A DNA stretch of 44,791 nucleotides, from the NCBI GenBank assembly GCA_021737545.1, contig JAIPDT010000006.1:1-44791 (forward strand), written 5' to 3'. The DNA comes from Desulfobacteraceae bacterium. Its GTDB lineage: Bacteria; Desulfobacterota; Desulfobacteria; Desulfobacterales; Desulfosalsimonadaceae. Position 1 is the first letter of the stretch. Each line of letters starts with the position of its first letter. Shown piece after piece: positions 29,475 to 39,319 of the stretch. Below the pieces are notes generated by a model. That model made no database searches and had not been told where the DNA came from. It worked only from the letters and a program-made list of their open reading frames with translations. The position numbers and the translations under genes are program-made.

Positions 29475-32046
29475 AAAAACCTCTCTGAATCTCGGATTGA
29501 TCCGTATCCGCAGGTTCCTCCTTTATTTTTAAAATACGAGCCCGCAAAAGCGCATCTCCCGGAAGTTGAAAAATATGTGAAACCGCCTGTCCGGGACGGA
29601 TAACAGGACCGGTCTGCTCGGCCAGTGAAATACTCAAAGTATTTGGATTAACACGACAAAGCCGGACAACAAAGGATTTAAGATCGATCCTTTTTTCCAC
29701 ACCCCTGCCGCTTCGGACGGTGGCATCGAAAGACTCGGCCTGTAAAAAGCGTTGACAGGCATCTTCATCAAACAGCGTGCCGTCTTCCAAAACAATCCGA
29801 TAAGTGACCTGCTGCCTGGATCCCGGACCAGCTTTGTCAGGAACCTGTACGCAGAAAGTACACTCCAGTCCTTCGGGCAGCTGCAGGTTTACAGCATCCT
29901 TGATTTCCATGGGGCCGCTTTCATCCGAAACAGTTAAAAAAATATGTTCACACATGCTCTCGATTCCCACAGGCAGAGCGTCGGTAAAAGCGATCCTGGG
30001 CTTTGGGTGATATCCCCTGGAATAAACAAGACCGATTCCCGCCCTTAAAAGCGCCCTTATAAAAATATTGGCCAATTCCAGGTGACCGAAGTACCGCCCC
30101 GGACCCAGCTTGGTGTAGGTAATCTTTATCCGGCGGGCGCGGGCGGGCGGCGGTTTGCTGTCTTCCATACCTAAATCGGGATACAGAAGTTCAGATAAAC
30201 ATTCGTCGGCGTTTTCTTCCTTATTGCCCGCGATTTCAGGCTCAAGGGTTTTAAAATCGCAAACCCCGCATCCCTGACACTCCCCGTTTCTGCAGTCAGG
30301 GGTCGGGTCGCCGGAAAGCGCCCTTTCGTATTCATTCCGTAAAAAATCACGGCCCACCCCGGTATCGATGTGATCCCAGGGAAGCGGGGCCTCAAACGGA
30401 ACAGATTCAAGAAAAAATTCAGGATCAACTCCGACATCAGAGAATGCGGCCGACCATGCTTTGCCGTCAAAGGAATCGCTCCATCCGTCAAATCGGCAAC
30501 CCCTTTTCCAGGCGGCTTCCAGCACCTTGGCAAGCCTGCGGTCGCCCCTTGCAAATACCCCTTCCAGAAAACTAAGCTCCGGTTTCTGCCATTTAAAATC
30601 CACGCCTTTGACAGACAGGCGCGAACGTACGGTTTCGATCCGGTCTTTTGCAGTTTCAGTGTCCAGCTGGGCAGACCACTGAAAAGGCACATGGGACTTG
30701 GGAATAAATGTGGCAACACTTACATTTATGTTGCCTCCCCGCCCGCGCCGGGGGCGGTTCCTGCGCAGCCGGTGGACAAGATACGCGATTTCTTCGGCAT
30801 CCCGGGCTGTTTCAGTTGGAAGACCGATCATGAAATAAAGCTTGATTAACTGCCATCCAAGATCGAATGCCGATTTCATTGTGGCGGCGATTTCCGCCTC
30901 TGTAAGATTCTTGTTTATCACGGAACGAAGGTGCTCGGTACCGGCTTCGGGCGCAATGGTAAAGCCGGTTTTACGCACAGAACGGATAATTTCCATCATT
31001 TCGGAACTCAAAGTGCCCGCCCGAAAAGAAGGAATAGAAATCGCAAAACGACGACTGCCGTGGCGATTCATAAGCTCCTTTAACAGATCCAACAGACAGC
31101 TGTAGTCGCCCGTACTCAAAGACAGCAAAGACATCTCCTCGTATCCGGTTTGGCAAAGACCTTTTTCGGCAAGCCCGGCAAGCCCGGATAATGATCTTTC
31201 GCGTACGGGTCTGTAAATAAATCCTGCCTGGCAAAACCGGCAGCCCCGGGTGCAGCCCCTGGCTATTTCCAGACGAAAACGGTCATGGACCGGCCGGCCG
31301 AAAGGAACCACGGGAGCCTCGGGAAAAGGCTGCACATCAAGATCGGCCACGGCTGCCCGCTGTACTCGTTCGTATCCCGGCAGCAGGGAAGTAAGCTTCT
31401 GGCGGCCGGCCGCATCCCAAAAGGGGCTAAAAAAGGCGGGCACGTACACCCCCCTGATGCCGGCCCAGGCTTTCAAAAGTTCGGTTTTGTCCCGGCCGCC
31501 CTCGTATTTCCACTGCATCCAGTTCTCCGCCATTTCAATAATCACGGATTCGCCGTCGCCTATCACCATGGCGTCAAAAAAAGAGGCTGTCGGCTCAGGG
31601 TTAACAGTGCAGGGACCGCCCGCGATCACAAAAGGAAAGGTCTCGTTTCTGTCTTGTGCGTAAAATGGTATGCCCGCAAGGTCGAGCATCATTAAAATAT
31701 TGGTATAATTTAACTCGTAGAGCAGGCTGAATCCTATAATATCAAAAGATGTAAGCGGCCGACGGGTTTCCAGGGAAAACAGCCGCATATCAGAAGCCGT
31801 AAGATGCCGGGCCATGTCAACGCCCGGTGCAAACACCCTTTCGGCTGCAATGTCTGTGCGGGCGTTTAGCATATAATACAGTATCTGTATGCCGAAATGG
31901 GACATGCCGATTTCGTAAGTATCCGGAAAAGCAAGGGCCATACGCAAGCGCACTTCGCCGTCGGATTTTCTCTTCGAATTGATCTCGCCGCCGATATACC
32001 TGCTGGGTTTTTCGACCAGCGGCAAAATATGATTCAGGGTTTTCAT
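29467..32046 (-). CDS. TIGR03960-type B12-binding radical SAM protein fused to TIGR03936-type C-terminal domain
   Basis: RGCTRGCRFCQAGFIYRPVRERS; C-terminal KITYTKLGPGRYFGHLELANIFIRALLRAGIGLVYSRGYHPKPRIAF. Confidence 0.9.
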   Translation of the reverse strand: MKTLNHILPLVEKPSRYIGGEINSKRKSDGEVRLRMALAFPDTYEIGMSHFGIQILYYMLNARTDIAAERVFAPGVDMARHLTASDMRLFSLETRRPLTSFDIIGFSLLYELNYTNILMMLDLAGIPFYAQDRNETFPFVIAGGPCTVNPEPTASFFDAMVIGDGESVIIEMAENWMQWKYEGGRDKTELLKAWAGIRGVYVPAFFSPFWDAAGRQKLTSLLPGYERVQRAAVADLDVQPFPEAPVVPFGRPVHDRFRLEIARGCTRGCRFCQAGFIYRPVRERSLSGLAGLAEKGLCQTGYEEMSLLSLSTGDYSCLLDLLKELMNRHGSRRFAISIPSFRAGTLSSEMMEIIRSVRKTGFTIAPEAGTEHLRSVINKNLTEAEIAATMKSAFDLGWQLIKLYFMIGLPTETARDAEEIAYLVHRLRRNRPRRGRGGNINVSVATFIPKSHVPFQWSAQLDTETAKDRIETVRSRLSVKGVDFKWQKPELSFLEGVFARGDRRLAKVLEAAWKRGCRFDGWSDSFDGKAWSAAFSDVGVDPEFFLESVPFEAPLPWDHIDTGVGRDFLRNEYERALSGDPTPDCRNGECQGCGVCDFKTLEPEIAGNKEENADECLSELLYPDLGMEDSKPPPARARRIKITYTKLGPGRYFGHLELANIFIRALLRAGIGLVYSRGYHPKPRIAFTDALPVGIESMCEHIFLTVSDESGPMEIKDAVNLQLPEGLECTFCVQVPDKAGPGSRQQVTYRIVLEDGTLFDEDACQRFLQAESFDATVRSGRGVEKRIDLKSFVVRLCRVNPNTLSISLAEQTGPVIRPGQAVSHIFQLPGDALLRARILKIKEEPADTDQSEIQRGFYG

Positions 32047-32061
32047 AAGAATTCGGACATA

Positions 32062-32838
32062 TTATTTCATGGAGGCCTGGACGAATTCCAGGGTCTGGCG
32101 GACATCGTCGCGGAAAAAACACTCGAGTTCTTTCTGCCATTCTTCTTCTTCCATTTTCCGGCGTATCCTGTTTACCGTATCCGCACGAAGCAGCTCCTTT
32201 ATCCGCATAAAAGGACGGTTCGGGGTATCTATCCACAAGGAAATAAGCTGCCTGGCCCTGTCAAGAAGGGTTTCCTGATCGACAACCTCGTCGAGAAGCC
32301 CCAGTTCCTTTGCACGGAACACATCAACCATGTCTCCGAAAAACATCACGTCCCGGAACCTATGGTTGCTGTCAAGGCCGAAGCGCAGAATTTCGTGCTG
32401 AGCGATATTCACGGGCAGGCCGATTTTGATCTCTGACATCCCGATTTTTATCTTGGGATGTTCGTTTACTATCCGGTAATCAGCCGCCATGGAGTAAATG
32501 AGTCCCCCGGCTGCGGCATGACCGTTTATGGCGGCGACCACGGGTTTCCGGCAGGCAAAAAGGGAAGTCAGCACCCGCTGCTCGAATTCGAAAAAATCGA
32601 TTGCCTCCTGTATATCGGAAAAACCGAGAAAAAGGGAAAGATCAAAGCCGCTTGAAAAAAAACGCCCTTCCCCCGTCAGGATGATACCCTTGGGAGAAGG
32701 GTTCTGATCCGCTTGCGCGGCAATTTCTCCAAGCCGCTCCAGAATATGCCTGTTAAGGGCGTTTGTCTTGCCGTTTTTCAGGGTTATAATAAGTATATCT
32801 TCCTCAAGGGTTTCTTCAATCATCTCGTTTTCCATCAA
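32062..32838 (-). CDS. Enoyl-CoA hydratase/isomerase family
   Basis: AINGHAAAGGLIYSMAADYRIVNEHPKIKIGMSEIKIGLPV, crotonase fold signature. Confidence 0.9.
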   Translation of the reverse strand: MMENEMIEETLEEDILIITLKNGKTNALNRHILERLGEIAAQADQNPSPKGIILTGEGRFFSSGFDLSLFLGFSDIQEAIDFFEFEQRVLTSLFACRKPVVAAINGHAAAGGLIYSMAADYRIVNEHPKIKIGMSEIKIGLPVNIAQHEILRFGLDSNHRFRDVMFFGDMVDVFRAKELGLLDEVVDQETLLDRARQLISLWIDTPNRPFMRIKELLRADTVNRIRRKMEEEEWQKELECFFRDDVRQTLEFVQASMK

Positions 32839-32925
32839 ACCTTATATTATATTGTTGTTTCCGGTGTTTTAAAATCGGATCATATCGAATCCTGCCGCAT
32901 CTTTACACAGGGAGGCGGCAAAGGA

Positions 32926-32954
32926 TTGACACCAAGGTAGCACTTTATTATATA
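32926..32954 (+). promoter_or_regulatory. Sigma70-like promoter upstream of dapL
   Basis: TTGACA (32926-32931), 17-nt spacer, TATATA (32949-32954). Confidence 0.55.
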
Positions 32955-33027
32955 CAACAAGAAATATTTATCAACAGATGAAATCTTTTATTTATTATTA
33001 CAATCCCGGAAAAAAGGACGGTACAGG

Positions 33028-34251
33028 ATGATAAAAATAAATGAGCATTACAAGAAATTACAGGCTTCCTATCTTTTTTCGGATATTGCCTCCAGAATCG
33101 CAGATTTTCAGGCGGCCAACCCTGAAACCGAAATCATCCGGCTCGGGATCGGGGATGCCACCCGGGCCCTGCCTCCCGCCTGCATAGAAGCGATGCATAA
33201 AGCTGTGGACGAGATGGGCCGGGATGATACCTTCCGGGGATACGGACCGGAGCAGGGATATGAATTTCTGCGCGAAAAAATCGCACAGCACGACTATGCC
33301 GCCCGCGGAACAGACATATCCGCCGATGAAATTTTTATCAGCGACGGGGCCAAGTGCGATACCGGCAATTTCCAGGAAATCCTTGCCACAAATATTCGGG
33401 TGGCGGTACCTGATCCGGTTTACCCGGTATACGTGGACACCAACGTGATGGCGGGCAGAGCGGGCGGATTCTCCGGCGGCAAGTATGAAAACATCATTTA
33501 CATGCCCAGCACAAAGGAAAACAACTATGTTCCACAGCCTCCGGAAACCGGTGCGGACCTGATATATCTTTGTTTTCCTAACAACCCCACGGGCGCCACC
33601 ATCACAAAAGAAGAGCTGAAACGCTGGGTCGACTATGCCAGGGACAACAAGGCACTAATCCTCTATGATGCCGCATATGAGGCCTTTATCCGCGACAAAA
33701 CCATTCCCCGATCCATCTACGAGGTGGAAGGCGCACGGGAGGTGGCCGTGGAATTCAGAAGCTTTTCCAAGACCGCCGGCTTTACCGGAACCAGGTGCGC
33801 ATTTACAGTGGTACCCAAGGACTGCAGGGCGTTCGATGAAACAGGCGGGGCCGCAATGCTGCACTCTCTCTGGAACCGCAGGCATTCCACCAAATTCAAC
33901 GGGGTGGCCTATCCCGTACAGCGGGCGGCAGAGGCTATATACACCCCGGAGGGACAGGAGCAGGTAAAATCGATTATTGCCGGTTACATGGAAAATGCGG
34001 ATATTATCCGAAAGCAAATGGAAGAGCTGGGCTTTTCATACGCAGGCGGCCGGCATTCGCCTTATATATGGGTGGATGCGCAGACCGATTCCTGGGAGCT
34101 TTTTGATGCGGTTCTTAAAAAAGCCGGGGTGGTTTGCACTCCGGGCGCGGGTTTCGGCCCATGCGGCCGCAGGTATATCAGGTTAAGCGCCTTTAATTCG
34201 CGCGAAAATGTAGAACGCGCCATGCAGCGCATACATAAAGCACTGCAGTAG
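33028..34251 (+). CDS. dapL: LL-diaminopimelate aminotransferase
   Basis: [69 protein letters not shown]. Confidence 0.96.
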   Translation: MIKINEHYKKLQASYLFSDIASRIADFQAANPETEIIRLGIGDATRALPPACIEAMHKAVDEMGRDDTFRGYGPEQGYEFLREKIAQHDYAARGTDISADEIFISDGAKCDTGNFQEILATNIRVAVPDPVYPVYVDTNVMAGRAGGFSGGKYENIIYMPSTKENNYVPQPPETGADLIYLCFPNNPTGATITKEELKRWVDYARDNKALILYDAAYEAFIRDKTIPRSIYEVEGAREVAVEFRSFSKTAGFTGTRCAFTVVPKDCRAFDETGGAAMLHSLWNRRHSTKFNGVAYPVQRAAEAIYTPEGQEQVKSIIAGYMENADIIRKQMEELGFSYAGGRHSPYIWVDAQTDSWELFDAVLKKAGVVCTPGAGFGPCGRRYIRLSAFNSRENVERAMQRIHKALQ

Positions 34252-34254
34252 ACT

Positions 34255-36507
34255 TTAATCTCTGCCAAAAACCTCCGAGCGGATCTGTGCGACCCAAGCC
34301 GGGTCGCATGTAATTTCCCGGCCTTCAACAGATCCGACTCCTACCGGCCCCATAAGAGAATTGGTAACAATCACCATGTCCGCGTCAAAAAGGGCCTCGT
34401 AGGACAGATGCATCTGCTTTTGCGCAAAACCCGCTGCGGAAAACCATGCCAAAACTGCGGCTTCCATTACACCGGCAAGCACGTGCGGCGATTTCGGACG
34501 GATTACGGTATGGTCCCGCAACAGCAGCAGATTGGCCGTATTGGTCTCCGAAACCGTGCCGTCCGGGTTTAGAATGACAGCCTCGTCTGCGCCCTTTTCT
34601 TTGGCCCATCTGCCTGCAAGAAAATAATACAGGTAATTAAGCGTCTTGTGGGAGGCAATCGGGGTTTGCCTGGGATGCGGATACACTGCAAGATCCAGGG
34701 CGGGTTTTGCCGCCTGATCCAGCCGGTGCACATAGGGGGCGGCCGCAATCACGATATTCGGCAGGCCACTGCTTTGTGCAGATCCGGCTGCAGCAAGCAG
34801 TTTCACCGAACACACCTGTCGTGCCAGATCGTTTGCCGAAATCACCTGTGAAATAATCACATCCCAGGACAAATCGGGTACGGCGCCTTCAAAAAGCGCC
34901 TGCCAGGTATAAAAGAAGCGTTCCATATGCTTTTCCAGCAGGTGCGGTCTTCCGTGGTCAGCCCTGATGGTTTCAAAAAATCCGTAGCCGTACTGGAATC
35001 CGGGACTGATCACCGGCACTCCGGCTTCAGACTCGGGGACCAGCATGCCGTTTATCCATATCCGGGCCTGCTTTGAAGTCTCTGTCCTGCGGCCCCTGAA
35101 GACGGACATAACCGAACGTCCCTTGTGCAGAGTCTCCTCGTATTCTTCTTCAGGGTCGGAATCAAAAACAACGCCCCCACCCACTGAAAAAACCATGCGG
35201 CCGTTTGCAATCACTGCGGTACGGATGGCAACTGATAAATCCAGGGTGTCATGGAAGCTTATATACCCGATGGAACCGGTATATACATGTCTTCGGCATG
35301 GCTCTATCTCGTCTATAATCTCCATTGCCCTGATTTTGGGACATCCGGTTATTGAACCTCCGGGAAATGCGGCTCTTATAAGGTCCACGGTATCCTTTGC
35401 CGGCGCAAGCCGTCCGCATACAACCGAGACCAGGTGGAAAACATTGGGATATGGCTCAAGCCGCCTGTGTCCGGCAACCTTCACGGTGCCTCCGGCGCAC
35501 ACACGCCCCAGATCGTTTCGCATCAGATCCACGATCATTGAAAGCTCTGCATCATCTTTGGAGCTGTTTTTCAATTCTTCTGCATTGGCCCGGTCGGATT
35601 GGGCATCAGAGCCCCTGGGACGGGTGCCCTTTATTGGCCGGGTCTCGACAAAATCGCCGCGCCTCATCATAAATCGCTCCGGCGAGGTGGAAACGATCCA
35701 GTGGTCGCCGGCATTGACGTAGGCGTAAAAAGAAGCCGGGGCTTTTGAAAAGAGCCGGGCGAACATGGCATAAGGACTGCCTGAAAACCCGGTTTCAAAG
35801 CGCTGGGATAAATTGACCTGGTAGATGTGGCCGGCTGCAATATATCCCCGGATCTTTTCCACCGCCTCCATATAGGTATCACGGGTAAAAGGAGAAGAAA
35901 AACCTCTGCCGCCGTCTGCAAAATCAGTTCCCGGCCGCCGGGCCCAAGAGATACAATCAAAAAACCATTCACGCAGCCTTGCCGCCCCGCTTTCCCCGGT
36001 GCTTTGCCATAACGGAATACACAGCCTGGTGCGATTTTCGCGCAGGTCGCAGACAAGAATCAAAGAAGGGGCATACAAGGAAACAACAGGCAGGCCTGTA
36101 TCATCAATCGTAGTCCTGGGCAAATCCTCTATGCAGTCTTTGAGATCATATGCCAGATATCCGAAAAGTCCGGCCGCCACAGGATCGGGTAGCCCCATAC
36201 CGGAGAGGGAATAGGTGTTTAACACCGCTCGCAATGCTTCGAGCGGATCTTGCTTATGTACAATTTTACGTTCCCCGGATTCTATCTCGATCAATCCGGC
36301 CCATGCCTTAAAAGACAGCCACGGTCTGAGCGCCAGGATATGATATCTTGCGCAGTCCAGATTTCCACCGCTTGCCAGTACCACTGTTCCTGGCAAATCG
36401 GCAAAACACCCGGCAATATCGACAAATGAACCGTCAAACGAGATTTCTTCAATATATACATCTTCTATGCAACCGGCAATTTCACTTAAGTCCATGTTAT
36501 TGCGCAT
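34255..36507 (-). CDS. pabB: Aminodeoxychorismate synthase component I fused to aminodeoxychorismate lyase (PabB-PabC)
   Basis: Chorismate-binding domain (RPIKGTRPRG, FPGGSITGCPKIRAMEIIDEIEP) followed by class IV aminotransferase domain (GYGFFETIRADHGRPHLLEKHMERF). Confidence 0.93.
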   Translation of the reverse strand: MRNNMDLSEIAGCIEDVYIEEISFDGSFVDIAGCFADLPGTVVLASGGNLDCARYHILALRPWLSFKAWAGLIEIESGERKIVHKQDPLEALRAVLNTYSLSGMGLPDPVAAGLFGYLAYDLKDCIEDLPRTTIDDTGLPVVSLYAPSLILVCDLRENRTRLCIPLWQSTGESGAARLREWFFDCISWARRPGTDFADGGRGFSSPFTRDTYMEAVEKIRGYIAAGHIYQVNLSQRFETGFSGSPYAMFARLFSKAPASFYAYVNAGDHWIVSTSPERFMMRRGDFVETRPIKGTRPRGSDAQSDRANAEELKNSSKDDAELSMIVDLMRNDLGRVCAGGTVKVAGHRRLEPYPNVFHLVSVVCGRLAPAKDTVDLIRAAFPGGSITGCPKIRAMEIIDEIEPCRRHVYTGSIGYISFHDTLDLSVAIRTAVIANGRMVFSVGGGVVFDSDPEEEYEETLHKGRSVMSVFRGRRTETSKQARIWINGMLVPESEAGVPVISPGFQYGYGFFETIRADHGRPHLLEKHMERFFYTWQALFEGAVPDLSWDVIISQVISANDLARQVCSVKLLAAAGSAQSSGLPNIVIAAAPYVHRLDQAAKPALDLAVYPHPRQTPIASHKTLNYLYYFLAGRWAKEKGADEAVILNPDGTVSETNTANLLLLRDHTVIRPKSPHVLAGVMEAAVLAWFSAAGFAQKQMHLSYEALFDADMVIVTNSLMGPVGVGSVEGREITCDPAWVAQIRSEVFGRD

Positions 36508-37093
36508 GGCAAGCCCCCTGTTCAGGGTTTTTTACAAGGAGAAACCGTTCGGCCATCCTGAATCCGAATTCGGTCATGAAGCTTTCCGGGTGAAACTGGA
36601 CTCCGTAGAGCATCCTCGACGGATCGGAAAGGCCCATGAGCACGCCGTCCTCGCTCCAGGCACAGGCTTGAAGGCCTTCCGCTTTACCGTCCGCTACCAG
36701 GGAATGATAACGCGCGGCTGTAAAGGGCGAAGCAAGACCCGCAAACAAACCGGTCCCGTTATGAAACACAAGACTTGTCTTGCCGTGTACCGGCAAGGGC
36801 GCGCGAACGGTTTTCCCGCCAAAGGCCTCGTTTATGCACTGCATTCCCAGACACACTCCGAGTATGGGCACCCTGCCGGAAAACGCGCGGATCAGCTCAA
36901 CAGATATGCCCGAGCTTTGCGGATCCCCTGGACCGGGGCTTATGAGGATACGGTCCGGGCCGCGCGACAACACCCCTTCCGTGCTGATACGATCCGAGCG
37001 ATACACCTCGATGTCCAGATCGAACTGCAAAAACATCTGGACCAGGTTGTGGGTAAAGGAATCGTAATTGTCTATGACCACCAGCCTGGGCAT
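36497..37093 (-). CDS. pabA: Aminodeoxychorismate/anthranilate synthase glutamine amidotransferase component
   Basis: VIDNYDSFTHNLVQ, GVCLGMQCI, GVQFHPESFMTEFG. Confidence 0.95.
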   Translation of the reverse strand: MPRLVVIDNYDSFTHNLVQMFLQFDLDIEVYRSDRISTEGVLSRGPDRILISPGPGDPQSSGISVELIRAFSGRVPILGVCLGMQCINEAFGGKTVRAPLPVHGKTSLVFHNGTGLFAGLASPFTAARYHSLVADGKAEGLQACAWSEDGVLMGLSDPSRMLYGVQFHPESFMTEFGFRMAERFLLVKNPEQGACHAQ

Positions 37094-37114
37094 GGCTGCA
37101 GATCCCCCGAACTA

Positions 37115-37149
37115 AAAACGCCACCCCGGATGAGCCTGGGTGGCGTTTT
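37115..37149 (-). terminator. Terminator-like hairpin in pabA leader (candidate attenuator)
   Basis: AAAACGCCACCC/GGGTGGCGTTTT arms (12 bp) with 11-nt loop; U-tract on the minus strand, 21 nt before pabA ATG. Confidence 0.75.
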
Positions 37150-37379
37150 GCCTATTGCATAACTCATATCATTAAGAAACTTGTTTTTGCAGCTTCCTTC
37201 TACCTCATGGAAAAAAACGTTTCAAGTCTGTTTTTCCATTTTTTCCTCTTTCCTTGCTTCTGATTATCAATATCCTTCCTTTTTACACAAACAAACATAT
37301 GTTTCGGTCGGATCTTTTTTAATAAAATAAAACCTACGGCCTATGAATTCAAGCTTTGGGAACACAAAAGACAAGCTTC

Positions 37380-37408
37380 TTGACAAGGCTTTAGAACCTG
37401 CATATTAT
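37380..37408 (+). promoter_or_regulatory. Sigma70-like promoter upstream of DHH gene
   Basis: TTGACA (37380-37385), 17-nt spacer, TATTAT (37403-37408). Confidence 0.75.
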
Positions 37409-37453
37409 AAGCTGGAAAATATATAACATACGTACTTAACTGGTAAAGCTGCG

Positions 37454-37482
37454 GCGTGTAGGATTACACGCTTTTTTATTTT
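37454..37482 (+). terminator. Rho-independent terminator in the DHH-gene leader
   Basis: GCGTGTA-GGAT-TACACGC followed by TTTTTTATTTT. Confidence 0.85.
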
Positions 37483-37530
37483 AACGGGTGTTTTCCGCAG
37501 TCCGACTTTACCGCGCGGGGTGTACAAACC

Positions 37531-38532
37531 ATGAGCCTGTCAACAACCCGGAAATTACAGCAGCTGCTGGCCCAATTTTCCGGCTCAGATCATGTACTGA
37601 TACTAATCAATGCAGATCCGGATTCAATCGCTTCGGCCATGGCCTTCCAGAGGCTTTTGTGGCGCCGGGTCACCCGTATAACCGTTTCCAACATAAATAC
37701 CATTACCCGGCCCGACAACATGGCCATGATCCGGTTGCTTGACGTAACCCTGATACATGTCACAAAGATAGCTCCCCAGGACTACACAAAGGTGATCATT
37801 CTCGACTCGGAGCCGTCGCATCATGAAAGTTTCAGAGAATTTAGATATGCCGTAATCATAGACCATCATGATCCGGACAATGTCGAGGCTTCATTCAAGG
37901 ATATCCGGCCGGAATACGGGGCTACTTCCAGCATTATGACCGAATATCTGAAAACGGCCAAGATCAAGCCATCTTCCAAACTGGCCACGGCCCTGTTCCA
38001 CGGGATTAAAACGGATACCAATAATTTTGAAAGAATGGCCACCAACGCGGACATTCGCGCTTTCCAGTTCCTTTTCAGGCATGCCAACATACATCTGGCC
38101 CGTCGCATCGAACAGGTGGATCTGCGGATGAATTTTCTGGAATATTTCAAACAGGCCATTGAACATAAAGTGATTAATGAGGACCGGGTTTTCGTGCACC
38201 TGGGCCAGGTTGAAACACCGGATATCTGCGTGCTCATCGCCGATTTCTTTATGCGGGTAAACACGGTCACATGGAGCATTGTATCCGGGTTTAACCAGGG
38301 ACGATTAATCATTATTCTTAGAAACGACGGGCTCAGAAAAGACGCCGGGAGTGTAGCCTCCAAACAATTCGGCGAACTCGGTACAGCCGGCGGCCACAAG
38401 AGCATGGCACGAGCCGAGATTCCGGCGGAGACCCTTAAAAACCACATAGGCAACCCGGACAAACAAGTCGTTCAGGAATGGATCATAAACCGGATCAGCT
38501 CCTTTTTTTCCCGGGAGGCGCAGGATGAATAA
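37531..38532 (+). CDS. DHH/DHHA1 phosphoesterase (NrnA-like)
   Basis: INADPDSIASAMAF, ILDSEPSHH, IIDHHDPDN, C-terminal GGHKSMARAEIP. Confidence 0.9.
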   Translation: MSLSTTRKLQQLLAQFSGSDHVLILINADPDSIASAMAFQRLLWRRVTRITVSNINTITRPDNMAMIRLLDVTLIHVTKIAPQDYTKVIILDSEPSHHESFREFRYAVIIDHHDPDNVEASFKDIRPEYGATSSIMTEYLKTAKIKPSSKLATALFHGIKTDTNNFERMATNADIRAFQFLFRHANIHLARRIEQVDLRMNFLEYFKQAIEHKVINEDRVFVHLGQVETPDICVLIADFFMRVNTVTWSIVSGFNQGRLIIILRNDGLRKDAGSVASKQFGELGTAGGHKSMARAEIPAETLKNHIGNPDKQVVQEWIINRISSFFSREAQDE

Positions 38533-39319
38533 AGGGCTGAAAGTTACAATTCTCGGCTCCGGCACATGCGTCCCCTCCCGTGACAGAAGTTCCTGCGCGG
38601 TACTCATGGAAACCGGGGACTCCCGGCTACTGTTTGATATCGGTCCCGGCACCATGCGCCGACTGCTGGAGGCGGGCTTTTTGATAACAGACATCGACTT
38701 TCTGTTTGTAAGCCATTTCCATCCGGATCACACCGGAGAACTGGCTTCTTTCCTGTTTGCAAACAAGTACCCTGACCCGGAGACGCGCAAAAACCCCCTG
38801 ACCTTGGCAGGGGGACCGGGTTTTAAAGCATTTTACGAAAAACTAGCCCGAACATGGCCCGGCTGGCTGGATCTGGGCTCAAAAAGCAGGCTCATAGAAG
38901 TTCAGCCCGGAGCCGGGGAGCCTTGCCTTGAAACTGAGGCCTTCTGCATCACCTGCGCCCATGCGGACCATCAACCGGAAAGTATAGCCTTCAGAGTGTC
39001 TGTTCCCGCAGGTATCTGTGCGGTATACACAGGGGATACGGATTTTTCAAGGGATATCATCGGGCTTGCCGGGGGAACGGACCTTTTGATATGCGAAGCC
39101 GCTTTGCCCGACAATATGAAGGTTAAAGGGCATATGACCCCGTCTCTTGCCGGAAAAACCGCGGCAGAGTCGCGTGCGGGCTCCCTTGTGCTGACGCATT
39201 TTTACCCCGAATGCGATGAAGCCGACATCGAGGGCCAGTGCCGCAGAACCTACACAGGCGCCCTTTGTCTGGCCAGGGACCTCATGAAAATTGAACTGCC
39301 GGGGAACAAAAAACCATGA
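38525..39319 (+). CDS. MBL-fold metallohydrolase (RNase Z-like)
   Basis: TILGSGTCVPSRDRSSC, LFVSHFHPDHTGEL, AVYTGDTDFS. Confidence 0.9.
   Translation: MNKGLKVTILGSGTCVPSRDRSSCAVLMETGDSRLLFDIGPGTMRRLLEAGFLITDIDFLFVSHFHPDHTGELASFLFANKYPDPETRKNPLTLAGGPGFKAFYEKLARTWPGWLDLGSKSRLIEVQPGAGEPCLETEAFCITCAHADHQPESIAFRVSVPAGICAVYTGDTDFSRDIIGLAGGTDLLICEAALPDNMKVKGHMTPSLAGKTAAESRAGSLVLTHFYPECDEADIEGQCRRTYTGALCLARDLMKIELPGNKKP

Noticed and set aside
36467-37162. 231-aa + strand ORF opposite pabA
   Set aside because: Antisense shadow of pabA and its leader hairpin.
37093-37400. Tryptophan-type leader peptide upstream of pabA
   Set aside because: No run of Trp codons, or other clear regulatory codon cluster, found on the minus strand.
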